Shown here piece by piece: positions 1 to 7,595 of a DNA stretch of 64,000 nucleotides. The DNA comes from Agromyces sp. 3263. Lineage in GTDB: Bacteria; Actinomycetota; Actinomycetes; Actinomycetales; Microbacteriaceae. The notes under the pieces are model-generated. The model had not been told where the DNA came from. It was given only the letters and a program-made list of their open reading frames with translations, and ran no database searches. Position numbers and translations under genes: made by a program. The DNA lies in contig NZ_JAVDUV010000001.1 of assembly GCF_031456545.1 (NCBI RefSeq), forward strand, positions 2,170,001 through 2,234,000, written 5' to 3'. Every line of letters starts with the position of its first letter. The first letter of the stretch is position 1.

Positions 1-1
1 C

Positions 2-751
2 GCGGTGCTCATCGGCACCCTGGGCATCGTCGCCGCGACGGCGATCGACATGACCGATCCGCAGCTCACCATCGGCGAGATCGTGCCGGCGTGGTTCACG
101 CCCGTGTTCCTCGCGATCGTCGTGCTCGGCAGCATCACCAACAACGTGCTCGTCGCCTACTCCACGGGCCTCTACGCGCAGGGTCTCGGCTTCCGCGTCT
201 CCCGAGCGGCCACGGTCATCGTCACGGGTCTCATCGCGACGGTGCTCGCCGGCTGGGCGGTCTTCCTCGCGCCGAGCTTCCTCGACACGCTCAACGCGTC
301 GCTCGAGCTCAGCGTCACGGTGCTCGGCCCGCTCGTGGCGGTCTACGCGGTCGACATCTGGCTGCGCCGCAACCGCTACGACGGCGTCGCGCTGAGCGAC
401 GAGCGCCGCACGAGCCCGTTCTGGTACTCGGGTGGCTGGTTCTGGCCGGGCACGATCGCCATGGTCGTCGCCACGACGGTCGCCGTGCTCATGGCGAACA
501 CGACGCTCTACGTCGGTCCCATCGCGGCGGCGTTCGGCGGAGCCGACCTCTCCGCGTTCGCCGGGCCGATCCTCGGCGGCGGCATCTACGCCGTGCTGTG
601 GCTCGCGATGACGCCGTACCGCGACCCGTCGCGGCGGCCCGCGGCATCCGCAGGCCGCGCCACACGCCCCGCCACCGACCTCGACGACCATGATGAGAGC
701 ACGACGGATGCCGCGGCATCCGCTCACCGCAACCAGGAGGTTCCCGCATGA
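2..751 (+). CDS. NCS1-family nucleobase/allantoin-type permease, 3' part
   Basis: The reading frame is open from the first complete codon of the window, so the N-terminus lies upstream. The visible ~249 residues hold five or six hydrophobic segments, including a SITNNVLVAYSTGLYAQGLG stretch, resembling the C-terminal half of NCS1 (purine-cytosine permease) transporters, then a hydrophilic Ala/Asp-rich cytoplasmic tail. The family imports nucleobases, allantoin, hydantoins or related compounds with a cation. The stop codon overlaps the start of the agmatine deiminase gene (ATGA), so the genes are probably one operon and the permease may bring in a substrate for the two downstream enzymes. The exact substrate cannot be read from the sequence. 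Confidence 0.75.
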   Translation, partial: AVLIGTLGIVAATAIDMTDPQLTIGEIVPAWFTPVFLAIVVLGSITNNVLVAYSTGLYAQGLGFRVSRAATVIVTGLIATVLAGWAVFLAPSFLDTLNASLELSVTVLGPLVAVYAVDIWLRRNRYDGVALSDERRTSPFWYSGGWFWPGTIAMVVATTVAVLMANTTLYVGPIAAAFGGADLSAFAGPILGGGIYAVLWLAMTPYRDPSRRPAASAGRATRPATDLDDHDESTTDAAASAHRNQEVPA

Positions 752-1794
752 GCTGGCGCATGCCCGCAGAGACCGCGCCGCACGACCGGACGTGGATGGC
801 GTTCCCGCGCGAGGGGCTGACCCTCGGCGAGCGCGAGTCCGACCGCGAGGCCGGCTACGCGGCCTGGAGTGCGGTGGCCAACGCGATCGTGCCGTTCGAG
901 CCCCTGGTCATGGTCGTCGACCCGTCCGAGACCGCCCGCGCCCGCCGCATGCTCGATGGGGCCATCGAGCTCGTCGAGGCGCCGCTCGACGAGTTCTGGA
1001 TGCGCGACTTCGGTCCGACGTTCGTCCTCGACGACGAGCGCCCGGGCGTGCTCGGCGCCGTCGACTGGATCTTCAACGGCTGGGGTGCGCCCGACTGGGC
1101 CGAGTGGACGAAGTCAGCCGAGATCGCGCGCGTCGTCGCCGATCGCGTGGGGGCCGAGCTCGTGTCGAGCGTGCTCGTGAACGAGGGCGGCGGCATCCAC
1201 GTCGACGGCGAGGGCACGGTGCTCCTCACCGAGACGGTGCAGCTCGACCCGCGCCGCAATCCATACGCCGACCGGGCTCGCGTCGAGGCCGAGCTCGCGC
1301 GCACGATCGGCACGACGAAGGCGATCTGGCTGCCGCGCGGGCTCACGCGCGACTACGACGACTTCGGCACGAACGGCCACGTCGACATCGTCGCGACGAT
1401 CCCGTCGCCCGGCCGCCTGCTCCTGCACGCGCAGCGCAACCCCGAGCACCCCGACTTCGAGGTGACGCGCGACCTGCGCGCGCAGCTCGAGGGCGAGACG
1501 GATGCCGCTGGCCGCCCGTTCGAGATCGTCGACCTCCCGGCTCCCGACACCCTGCGCGATCACGAGGGCTTCGTCGACTGGAGCTACGTCAACCACCTCG
1601 TCATCAACGGGGGCGTGATCGCCTGCGGCTTCGGCGAGGAGCGGGCGGATGCCGCGGCGAGCGAGATCCTCGCCGACGCGTACCCCGGCCGCCAGGTGGT
1701 CACGATCGATGCGCGCGAGATCTTCGCCCGGGGCGGCGGCATCCACTGCATCACGCAGCAGCAGCCCGCACTCACGGTGGAGGTGACGCGATGA
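748..1794 (+). CDS. aguA: Agmatine deiminase (peptidylarginine deiminase family)
   Basis: The 348-residue protein has the usual length and motifs of the PAD_porph/agmatine deiminase family: FWMRDFGP near residue 90, EGGGIHVDGEG near 150, TNGHVDIVA near 210, and a C-terminal GGGIHCITQQQP whose Cys334 is the expected nucleophile. The family converts agmatine to N-carbamoylputrescine and ammonia in the cytoplasm. The start overlaps the permease stop, and its own stop overlaps the amidase start, so the three genes are translationally coupled. An AGGAGG-type ribosome site (aaccaggagg) precedes the ATG. A related guanidino substrate rather than agmatine is possible, but the motif match is close. 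Confidence 0.85.
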   Translation: MSWRMPAETAPHDRTWMAFPREGLTLGERESDREAGYAAWSAVANAIVPFEPLVMVVDPSETARARRMLDGAIELVEAPLDEFWMRDFGPTFVLDDERPGVLGAVDWIFNGWGAPDWAEWTKSAEIARVVADRVGAELVSSVLVNEGGGIHVDGEGTVLLTETVQLDPRRNPYADRARVEAELARTIGTTKAIWLPRGLTRDYDDFGTNGHVDIVATIPSPGRLLLHAQRNPEHPDFEVTRDLRAQLEGETDAAGRPFEIVDLPAPDTLRDHEGFVDWSYVNHLVINGGVIACGFGEERADAAASEILADAYPGRQVVTIDAREIFARGGGIHCITQQQPALTVEVTR

Positions 1795-3548
1795 GCGGTG
1801 CGCCGTTCGACGTCGTCGAGGCCTCGATCGCCGACCTGCGCGCCGCGCTCGACGCCGGACGCGTGACGAGCGAGCAGCTCACGCGCGCGTACCTCGACCG
1901 CATCGAGGCGTACGACCGGCCGGGCACGCCCACGAAGTTGAACGCGCTCGTGGTGATGAACCCGTCGGCGCTCGACGACGCCCGCGCCTCCGACGCGCGC
2001 CGCGCTCGCGGCGAGACGCTCGGCCCGCTCGACGGCATCCCGTACACCGCCAAGGACAGCTATCTTGCGAAGGGGCTCACCGCGGCCGCCGGCAGCCCGG
2101 CGTTCGAGCACCTCGTCGCCCAGCGCGACGCGTTCACGATCGAGCGGCTGCGAGCCGGCGGCGCCGTGCTCATCGGGCTCACGAACATGCCGCCCATGGC
2201 CAACGGCGGCATGCAGCGCGGCGTCTACGGCCGTGCCGAGAGCCCGTACAACGCCGCGTACCTCACGGCCGCGTTCGGCTCGGGCTCGTCGAACGGCTCG
2301 GGCACCGCGACGGCGGCGTCGTTCGCGGCGTTCGGCCTCGGCGAGGAGACCTGGTCGTCGGGCCGCGCGCCGGCGTCGAACAACGCGCTGTGCGCCTACA
2401 CCCCGTCGCGCGGCGTCATCTCGGTGCGCGGCAACTGGCCGCTCGTGCCCACGATGGACGTCGTCGTGCCGCACACGCGCACCATGGCCGACCTGCTCGA
2501 GGTGCTCGACGTGATCGTCGCCGACGACCCCGAGACGCGCGGTGACTTCTGGCGCGTGCAGCCCTGGGTGTCGATCCCGCGGTCGTCCGAGGTGCGGCCC
2601 GAGTCGTACCTCGCGCTGCAGCCGACGGATGCCGCGGGCGCTCCGGATGCGCCCGCCGCCCGCGCCGCGCTTGCCGGCAGGCGCCTCGGCATCCCGCGCA
2701 TGTACGTGAACGCCGACCCCGACGCCGGCACGGCCAAGCCAGGGCGCAGCACCGGCATCGGCGGCGCCACCGGGCAGCGCATCGACACCCGGGCCTCCGT
2801 CATCGAGCTGTGGGAAGCGGCCCGCCGCGACCTCGAGGCGGCCGGTGCGGAGGTGGTCGAGGTCGACTTCCCCGTCGTGTCGAACTACGAGGGCGACCGC
2901 CCTGGCGCGCCCACCGTCGCAACGCGCGGCCTGGTCTCCCCCGAGTACCTGCGCCGCGAGATCGTCGATCTCTCCGCATGGTCGTGGCAGGACTTCCTCG
3001 ACGCGAACGGCGACCCCGCGCTGCGCTCGCTCGCCGATGTCGACGGTGCCCGCATCTTCCCGCACCCCGAGGGCGCCCTGCCCGACCGGTACACGGGCTT
3101 CGACGACGACATCGCCGAGTACCCCGAGTGGGCGCGCACCCACCCTGGCGCCACCCTCGACGACATGCCCGAGCTGGAATCGGGCCTGCGCGGCCTCGAG
3201 AAGACCCGACGCGTCGACCTGGAGGCATGGATGGACGACCTGGGTCTCGACGCGGTCGTGTTCCCCGCGGTCGCCGACGTCGGCCCCGCCGACATGGACG
3301 TGAACCGGGCCTCCGCCGACCTCGGCTGGCGCAACGGCGTGTGGGTCGCGAACGGCAACCTCGTGCCACGACACCTCGGCATCCCGACCGTGACGGTGCC
3401 CATGGGCACGATGCGCGACATCCAGATGCCGGTGGGTCTCACGTTCGCCGGACGCGCCTACGACGACACGGCCCTCCTCCGCCTCGCCGCGGCCTTCGAG
3501 GCGACCGGTTCCCGGCGCACCCCGCCGCCGCGCACCCCGCCGCTCTGA
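1791..3548 (+). CDS. Amidase signature family hydrolase
   Basis: The gene encodes 585 residues. The ATG overlaps the aguA stop (ATGA). The amidase-signature triad is visible: Lys88 in PYTAKDSY, the cis-Ser in the GSGSSNGSG loop, and the nucleophile Ser190 in TWSSGRAPAS, which aligns with the DTGGSIRxPAS block of GatA-type enzymes. The glycine pair before the nucleophile is replaced by Trp-Ser. Length is above the usual ~470-500 residues, with an enlarged C-terminal half. The family hydrolyses amide or carbamoyl C-N bonds. Its place behind a deiminase suggests it may act on the deiminase product (N-carbamoylputrescine) instead of a nitrilase-type AguB; that is inference from context. Confidence 0.75.
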   Translation: MSGAPFDVVEASIADLRAALDAGRVTSEQLTRAYLDRIEAYDRPGTPTKLNALVVMNPSALDDARASDARRARGETLGPLDGIPYTAKDSYLAKGLTAAAGSPAFEHLVAQRDAFTIERLRAGGAVLIGLTNMPPMANGGMQRGVYGRAESPYNAAYLTAAFGSGSSNGSGTATAASFAAFGLGEETWSSGRAPASNNALCAYTPSRGVISVRGNWPLVPTMDVVVPHTRTMADLLEVLDVIVADDPETRGDFWRVQPWVSIPRSSEVRPESYLALQPTDAAGAPDAPAARAALAGRRLGIPRMYVNADPDAGTAKPGRSTGIGGATGQRIDTRASVIELWEAARRDLEAAGAEVVEVDFPVVSNYEGDRPGAPTVATRGLVSPEYLRREIVDLSAWSWQDFLDANGDPALRSLADVDGARIFPHPEGALPDRYTGFDDDIAEYPEWARTHPGATLDDMPELESGLRGLEKTRRVDLEAWMDDLGLDAVVFPAVADVGPADMDVNRASADLGWRNGVWVANGNLVPRHLGIPTVTVPMGTMRDIQMPVGLTFAGRAYDDTALLRLAAAFEATGSRRTPPPRTPPL

Positions 3549-3555
3549 CGACGGC

Positions 3556-3561
3556 TAGTCT
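3556..3561 (+). promoter_or_regulatory. Candidate leaderless -10 box of the HNH gene
   Basis: TAGTCT ends six bases before the ATG and there is no Shine-Dalgarno sequence, the arrangement typical of actinobacterial leaderless promoters (TANNNT about 7 bases from the start codon). Confidence 0.4.
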
Positions 3562-3567
3562 GCGGGC

Positions 3568-3939
3568 ATGGCGGCCAGTCGATCACGGGCTGCGGTGTAC
3601 GCGCGACGACGCAAGCGCCGCATGGGCCGGGTCGCGCACGACCTGACCGATGGACAGTGGGCGGCGCTCACCGCCGAGTGGGGCGGCTGCGCCTACTGCG
3701 GCGTCGGGGATCGCGCCCTGCAGCGCGACTGCGTGCTGCCGATCTCACGCGGTGGCCGGTACACACTCGAGAACGTGGTGCCGGCGTGCGGGTCGTGCAA
3801 CGCGAGCAAGTGCAACGACGAGGTCACGTCGTGGCTGCGACGCAAGAAGCTCGACGAGCGCGGCTTCCTGCTCCGGCAGCGTGAGATCGCCCTGCTCCTG
3901 CTCGCGCGCTTCGCGGATCCGGATGCCGCGGCTCCCTGA
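3568..3939 (+). CDS. HNH-fold endonuclease-like protein with altered active-site His
   Basis: This 123-residue basic protein carries an HNH/zinc-finger core: CAYC (residues 42-45), then RDCVLPISRGG, ENVVPACGSCNASKCND. The two CxxC pairs should bind structural zinc and the N and second-H regions are recognisable. The position that is normally His in the D-H-x-x-P-x-S-x-G-G strand is Cys55 (TGC codon), so the metal-dependent nuclease centre is altered. No ribosome site precedes the ATG. A TAGTCT box six bases upstream suggests a leaderless transcript. The gene stands alone between the amidase and an SDR gene. Whether it cuts DNA is uncertain. Confidence 0.65.
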   Translation: MAASRSRAAVYARRRKRRMGRVAHDLTDGQWAALTAEWGGCAYCGVGDRALQRDCVLPISRGGRYTLENVVPACGSCNASKCNDEVTSWLRRKKLDERGFLLRQREIALLLLARFADPDAAAP

Positions 3940-4070
3940 CCGCTCGAGGCGAGCGCACTTCTCCCGGTTCGTCAACCCTCGCGTCGAGGCCGCTCGACCT
4001 CCCTAGGCTGGCGATGGACGGGCCGCCCGAGAAGGGTTCCCGGCTCCGCGCCCGCCCGGGGGAGGCCACC

Positions 4071-4826
4071 ATGGCCACGTATGACGTATCCGGACGCTCG
4101 GCGATCGTGACGGGCGCGGGCAGCGGCATCGGGCGGGCGATCGCCCTCCGGCTCGCCGACAGCGGCGCCGCGGTGATCGTGAACGACCTCGACGGCGACC
4201 ACGCGAATTCGGTCGTCTCGGAGATCACGGATGCCGGTGGCCGAGCCGAGGCATCCGTCGGCGACGTGACGGACACCGCGTGGATCGACTCCTCCGTCGA
4301 GGCGGCCAATCGGCTCGCCCCGCTGCGGATCGCCGTGAACAACGCGGGCATCGGCGGCGCCTCTGCGCTGATCGGGGAGTACCCCGACGACAGCTGGGCG
4401 AAGGTCATCGACATCAACCTCAACTCGATCTTCCACGGCATGAAGCGCCAGCTCCCGGCCATCGCGGCGAACGGCGGCGGCGCCATCGTGAACGTCGCGT
4501 CGATCCTGGGCAGCGTGGGATTCGCGAACTCATCGGCGTATGTCACCGCCAAGCACGGCGTCGTGGGTCTCACGAAGAACGCCGCGCTCGAGTACGCCGA
4601 CCAGGGCGTGCGCGTGAACTCGGTGGGCCCGGGCTTCATCAAGACGCCGCTCATCGATGCGAACCTCGATGATGCCGCCCAGCAGTTCCTGGTCGGCATG
4701 CACCCGCTCGGCCGCCTCGGCGAGGCCGACGAGGTCGCGCACCTGGTGGTGTTCCTCGCCAGCGACGGCGCGAGCTTCATCACGGGCAGCTACCACCTCG
4801 TCGACGGTGGCTACACCGCCCGCTGA
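4071..4826 (+). CDS. Short-chain dehydrogenase/reductase (classical SDR)
   Basis: The 251-residue protein shows a classical SDR layout: TGAGSGIG dinucleotide-binding motif near residue 14, Asp after the second strand (NDLDGD), NNAGI near 90, catalytic Ser in VNVASILGS, YVTAK (Tyr/Lys), and the FITGSYHLVDGGY C-terminus. The start was chosen at 4071 because GGGGGAGG lies seven bases upstream; an in-frame extension to 4014 lacks a site. The family oxidises or reduces alcohols or carbonyls with NAD(P). The acidic residue after strand 2 favours NAD. The substrate is unknown and no operon partner is visible. Confidence 0.85.
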   Translation: MATYDVSGRSAIVTGAGSGIGRAIALRLADSGAAVIVNDLDGDHANSVVSEITDAGGRAEASVGDVTDTAWIDSSVEAANRLAPLRIAVNNAGIGGASALIGEYPDDSWAKVIDINLNSIFHGMKRQLPAIAANGGGAIVNVASILGSVGFANSSAYVTAKHGVVGLTKNAALEYADQGVRVNSVGPGFIKTPLIDANLDDAAQQFLVGMHPLGRLGEADEVAHLVVFLASDGASFITGSYHLVDGGYTAR

Positions 4827-4828
4827 CG

Positions 4829-5545
4829 CTACAGGGGCTGCGACCCGGCGAGCGCACGCTCGAGTCGGACCGGATCGAACAGGCGGAGCGCGGTGAGCGA
4901 CAGCACCGTGACGCGGCTGCGCAGCACGCGCCGTGCCACCCCTTCGAGGATGGGCACGGCGGCGCCGCCTGCGTCGAGGTCGGTGTCGGCGAGCAGGAGG
5001 ATCTCCTCGAACGCCGCGTCGTCGGCGGACACCGCTCCCGACGCGTACTTCGGGTCGCGCTCGAACACGCGGACGTTCGTTCCGCCGTGCCGCGCGAACT
5101 CGCGGATCAGCTCGCTCCGCCGCAGCGCAAGCCGCTCGAACGGATCCAGGTCGTCGAACGTCCGGCCGCCGGCCGTGCCATCCGCGCGTGGCCTGAAGTC
5201 CAAACCGCTCTCGCCTGCGGCGCCGCTCGGACCTGCGGCGCCGCTCGGACCTGCGGCGCCGCTCGGACCTGCCGCGCCTGCCGTGTCTTCCGGACTTCCC
5301 GCGCCTCCCGAACTCGCACGTGCGGTATCCGCTTGGCGTGGCGGGTCGGCCGGGCCGGCGAATGTCATCAGGCCGCTCGCGGCGCCGTCGCCCCGTCGTG
5401 CCAGCGTGACGGAGCGGCGACGTGCTTCGGCGTAGTCTGCTACCGCCTCGCGCACGATCGACTTCTTCGAGCACCGCATGAAGTACGCGAGCTCGGTCAC
5501 GAGTTCGTCGGTGCCCTCGTCGACCTTGATCGGCTTCTCGCCCAT
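4829..5545 (-). CDS. Ribbon-helix-helix protein with collagen-like linker and nucleotidyltransferase-like C-terminus
   Basis: The start at 5545 has AAGGAGGG eight bases upstream; an open extension to 5677 has none and would translate the GTACC repeat. The 238-residue protein has three parts. Residues 1-45 resemble a ribbon-helix-helix DNA-binding unit (KPIKVDEGTDELV ... SKKSIVREAVADYAEARR). Residues about 65-120 are low complexity, with three perfect GPSGAA repeats that follow a Gly-X-Y rule. Residues about 130-238 (LIREFARHGGTNVRVF ... LADTDLD ... RVTVLSLTALR ... RLERALAGSQPL) resemble a minimal nucleotidyltransferase fold, but the GSxARG and second-strand Asp pair are not intact. It may be an autoregulating antitoxin-like DNA-binding protein. 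No toxin partner is adjacent. Confidence 0.55.
   Translation of the reverse strand: MGEKPIKVDEGTDELVTELAYFMRCSKKSIVREAVADYAEARRRSVTLARRGDGAASGLMTFAGPADPPRQADTARASSGGAGSPEDTAGAAGPSGAAGPSGAAGPSGAAGESGLDFRPRADGTAGGRTFDDLDPFERLALRRSELIREFARHGGTNVRVFERDPKYASGAVSADDAAFEEILLLADTDLDAGGAAVPILEGVARRVLRSRVTVLSLTALRLFDPVRLERALAGSQPL
5215..5268. repeat. Three perfect 18-bp tandem repeats inside the RHH fusion gene
   Basis: The unit CTGCGGCGCCGCTCGGAC occurs three times head to tail (5215, 5233, 5251), with a degraded fourth copy following. Read on the minus strand it encodes the GPSGAA collagen-like linker. Identity at every third codon position suggests recent slippage expansion and likely copy-number variation between strains. 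Confidence 0.9.
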
Positions 5546-5616
5546 GACGTGGCCCTCCTTGACGGCATACGGACTCCGCCGGCCACGGCGGAAAAACGGT
5601 TCCCCCACGGAAACTC

Positions 5617-5648
5617 GGTACCGAGGTACCGAGGTACCGAAGTACCGG
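5617..5648. repeat. Four-unit 8-bp GTACCGA repeat, copy 1
   Basis: GGTACCGA occurs at 5617, 5625 and 5633, followed by AGTACCGG at 5641. The array lies 72-103 bases upstream of the RHH fusion start on the minus strand. An array of the same length and phase occurs at 50412-50443 upstream of another minus-strand gene. The 8-bp spacing and internal GGTACC palindromes suggest a protein-binding array. The 247-base gap 5546-5792 holds nothing else I recognise. Confidence 0.85.
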
Positions 5649-5792
5649 AACTTCACGAAGGGGAACGTCTCTCGCAATTCAAGGCCGAGAGCGCGAACGG
5701 CCAGCCTCCAGGTGTGGCCGCGTCATGCAGTGCGTACCTCAAAGCGGCTGGGGAGGACAAGATCTCGGCTCAGGGTGGCTGTGGAGGAGCGG

Positions 5793-7472
5793 TCAGCTGA
5801 CCTGGACGCTGCGCTCGTGAAGGCCGGTGGCGCCGTCGGGGACGACGCCCTGCTCGTCGGCCGTCTGCACCTCCCCGTCGGCCGCGGTCGCACGGACGCG
5901 GAGTGTGTGGCCGCCCGACGTCGCGTCCCAGTCGTAGCGCCACTGCACCCACGTGTCGTCCGAGATCGCCGTGGCCAACGTCGCCGGCTCCCACGGGCCG
6001 TCGTCGACCTGCACCTCGACCGCCTGGACCCCCACGTGCTGCTGCCACGCCACGCCCGCAACGGTGACCGGGCCGGCGGTGAGCGACTGGCCGGTGCGGG
6101 GCACGTCGATGCGGGACGAGAGCTTGATCGGGCCGCGCTCGCTCCAGCCGCGGTCGGTCCAGTACGCGGTGGCCGCGTCGAACCGCGTCACCTCGAGGTC
6201 GACCACCCACTTCGTCGCCGACACGTAGCCGTACAGCCCCGGCACCACCATGCGCACCGGGAACCCGTGTTCCGCGGGCAGGGGCTCACCGTTCATGCCC
6301 ACGGCGAGGATCGCGTTGCGGTCGTCCTGGAGGACCGTGAGCGGCGTCGACGCGGTGAAGCCGTCGACGCTCCGCGAGAGCACCATGTCGGCGTCGGCCG
6401 TCGGCGCCGCGCGGGCGAGCAGCTCGCGGATCGGGTAGCCGAGCCACACCGCGTTGCCGATGAGTCCGCCGCCGACCTCGTTCGACACGCACGTGAGCGT
6501 CGTGACGCTCTCCTCGAGGGGGAGCGCGAGGAGCTCGTCCCACGTGAGGGTGACCTCGTGATCGACGAGCCCGTGGATGCGGAGGCTCCACATCGACGGG
6601 TCGACGGCCGGCACGGCCAGGGCGGTGTCGATGCGATAGAAGGCGGCGTTCGGCGTGACGACCGGCGGCAGGCCCTCGATGTCGAACTGCGCCGTCGCGG
6701 GCACCGTGACGCTCGTCACCGGCTTCGGAAGCGTGATCGCCTCGCGGATCGCCGTGACGGCCCGCGTGCCGGCCTGCAGGGCGTACCCACCGGCTGCGGC
6801 GAGGACGCCGAGCACGGCCGCGCCGCCCGCCCAGCCGAGGAAGCGCCGGCGGTCGACGCCGGACGGCTCGGATGCGGTCGGCCGGGGTCCGGGTGTCGGT
6901 GCGAGGTCGGTCGCGGGCGGCGCCGGTGCGGCGGGCTCGGTCGCGGCATCCGGCACCATCGCGGCATCAGTCGCCATCGCGGCATGGGGCACGATCGCGA
7001 CGGCCGGCTCTGGGGCGACCGCCTCGCGGGGCAGCCGCTGCACGAGGAGCCGCAGCGCCATCACCCCGGCGATCGCCGCGAGTGCGGAGGGGGCGATCGC
7101 GAGCATGGGCGCATTGGCGCGCGTCGACGCGGCGATCGCACCGACCAGGCCGATGAGTCCGATGAGCACCTGTCCCCACGGCGGCCGCCGCGCCTCGAGC
7201 ACACCGGCGCCGGCGGCGACCGCCAAGAGCACCAGCCCGATGCCGACGAGCAGCGCGGCCTTGTCGCCGGTGCCGAACAGTGCGATCGCGGCATCCTTCG
7301 CCCACGGCGGGGCGAGGTCGATGAGCAGGGAGCCGACGACGACGAACGGGCTCGACGCCGAGGCCAGCACCGCCGCCGCGAGCTCGCCGATCCCCACGCC
7401 GAAGAGGACCGATGCGACGCCCGCCACCCCGGGCAGCACCCAGCCCAGGGGGCGACCACTCGTCTGCGGCAT
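5793..7472 (-). CDS. Molybdopterin-dependent sulfite-oxidase-like protein with N-terminal membrane domain
   Basis: The protein is 559 residues. Residues 1-150 contain about four membrane segments, residues 150-210 an Ala/Pro linker, then an RRRFLGWAGG segment before a further hydrophobic stretch, and from about 260 the oxidoreductase molybdopterin-binding domain with the TLTCVSNEVGG motif; Cys328 is the expected Mo ligand. A C-terminal Mo-co dimerisation (Ig-like) domain follows (from about 470). The family includes sulfite oxidases and membrane-linked YedY-like reductases. The catalytic domain is probably outside the membrane. A GTG at 7478 is an alternative start; neither has a clear ribosome site. 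The physiological substrate is not known. Confidence 0.8.
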   Translation of the reverse strand: MPQTSGRPLGWVLPGVAGVASVLFGVGIGELAAAVLASASSPFVVVGSLLIDLAPPWAKDAAIALFGTGDKAALLVGIGLVLLAVAAGAGVLEARRPPWGQVLIGLIGLVGAIAASTRANAPMLAIAPSALAAIAGVMALRLLVQRLPREAVAPEPAVAIVPHAAMATDAAMVPDAATEPAAPAPPATDLAPTPGPRPTASEPSGVDRRRFLGWAGGAAVLGVLAAAGGYALQAGTRAVTAIREAITLPKPVTSVTVPATAQFDIEGLPPVVTPNAAFYRIDTALAVPAVDPSMWSLRIHGLVDHEVTLTWDELLALPLEESVTTLTCVSNEVGGGLIGNAVWLGYPIRELLARAAPTADADMVLSRSVDGFTASTPLTVLQDDRNAILAVGMNGEPLPAEHGFPVRMVVPGLYGYVSATKWVVDLEVTRFDAATAYWTDRGWSERGPIKLSSRIDVPRTGQSLTAGPVTVAGVAWQQHVGVQAVEVQVDDGPWEPATLATAISDDTWVQWRYDWDATSGGHTLRVRATAADGEVQTADEQGVVPDGATGLHERSVQVS

Positions 7473-7595
7473 GGGCACAGCGTAGGGCCGATGCCTGCGT
7501 GCCTGCTTCGAGCTCCGGGTGCGCCGTCATCGGGCCGGGAGCGACGGTTATGGTGGGCGGAGCATCTCCGACTCCGCACGAATGAGAGGTCCCGC

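Noticed and set aside
1584..3374. A 596-residue minus-strand frame opposite the amidase
   Set aside because: No recognisable domain and composition of a shadow frame; the plus strand encodes an amidase with intact motifs.
3568..3939. Homing endonuclease or phage HNH marker of a mobile element
   Set aside because: No intron, integrase, attachment-site repeat or change of base composition is seen around it.
5617..5648. Plasmid iterons or a replication origin
   Set aside because: No rep gene or AT-rich region is near, and the same array occurs at 50412 beside a metabolic gene.
5546..5677. N-terminal extension of the RHH fusion protein to 5677
   Set aside because: It would translate the GTACC repeat and lacks a ribosome site, while 5545 has AAGGAGGG at good distance.
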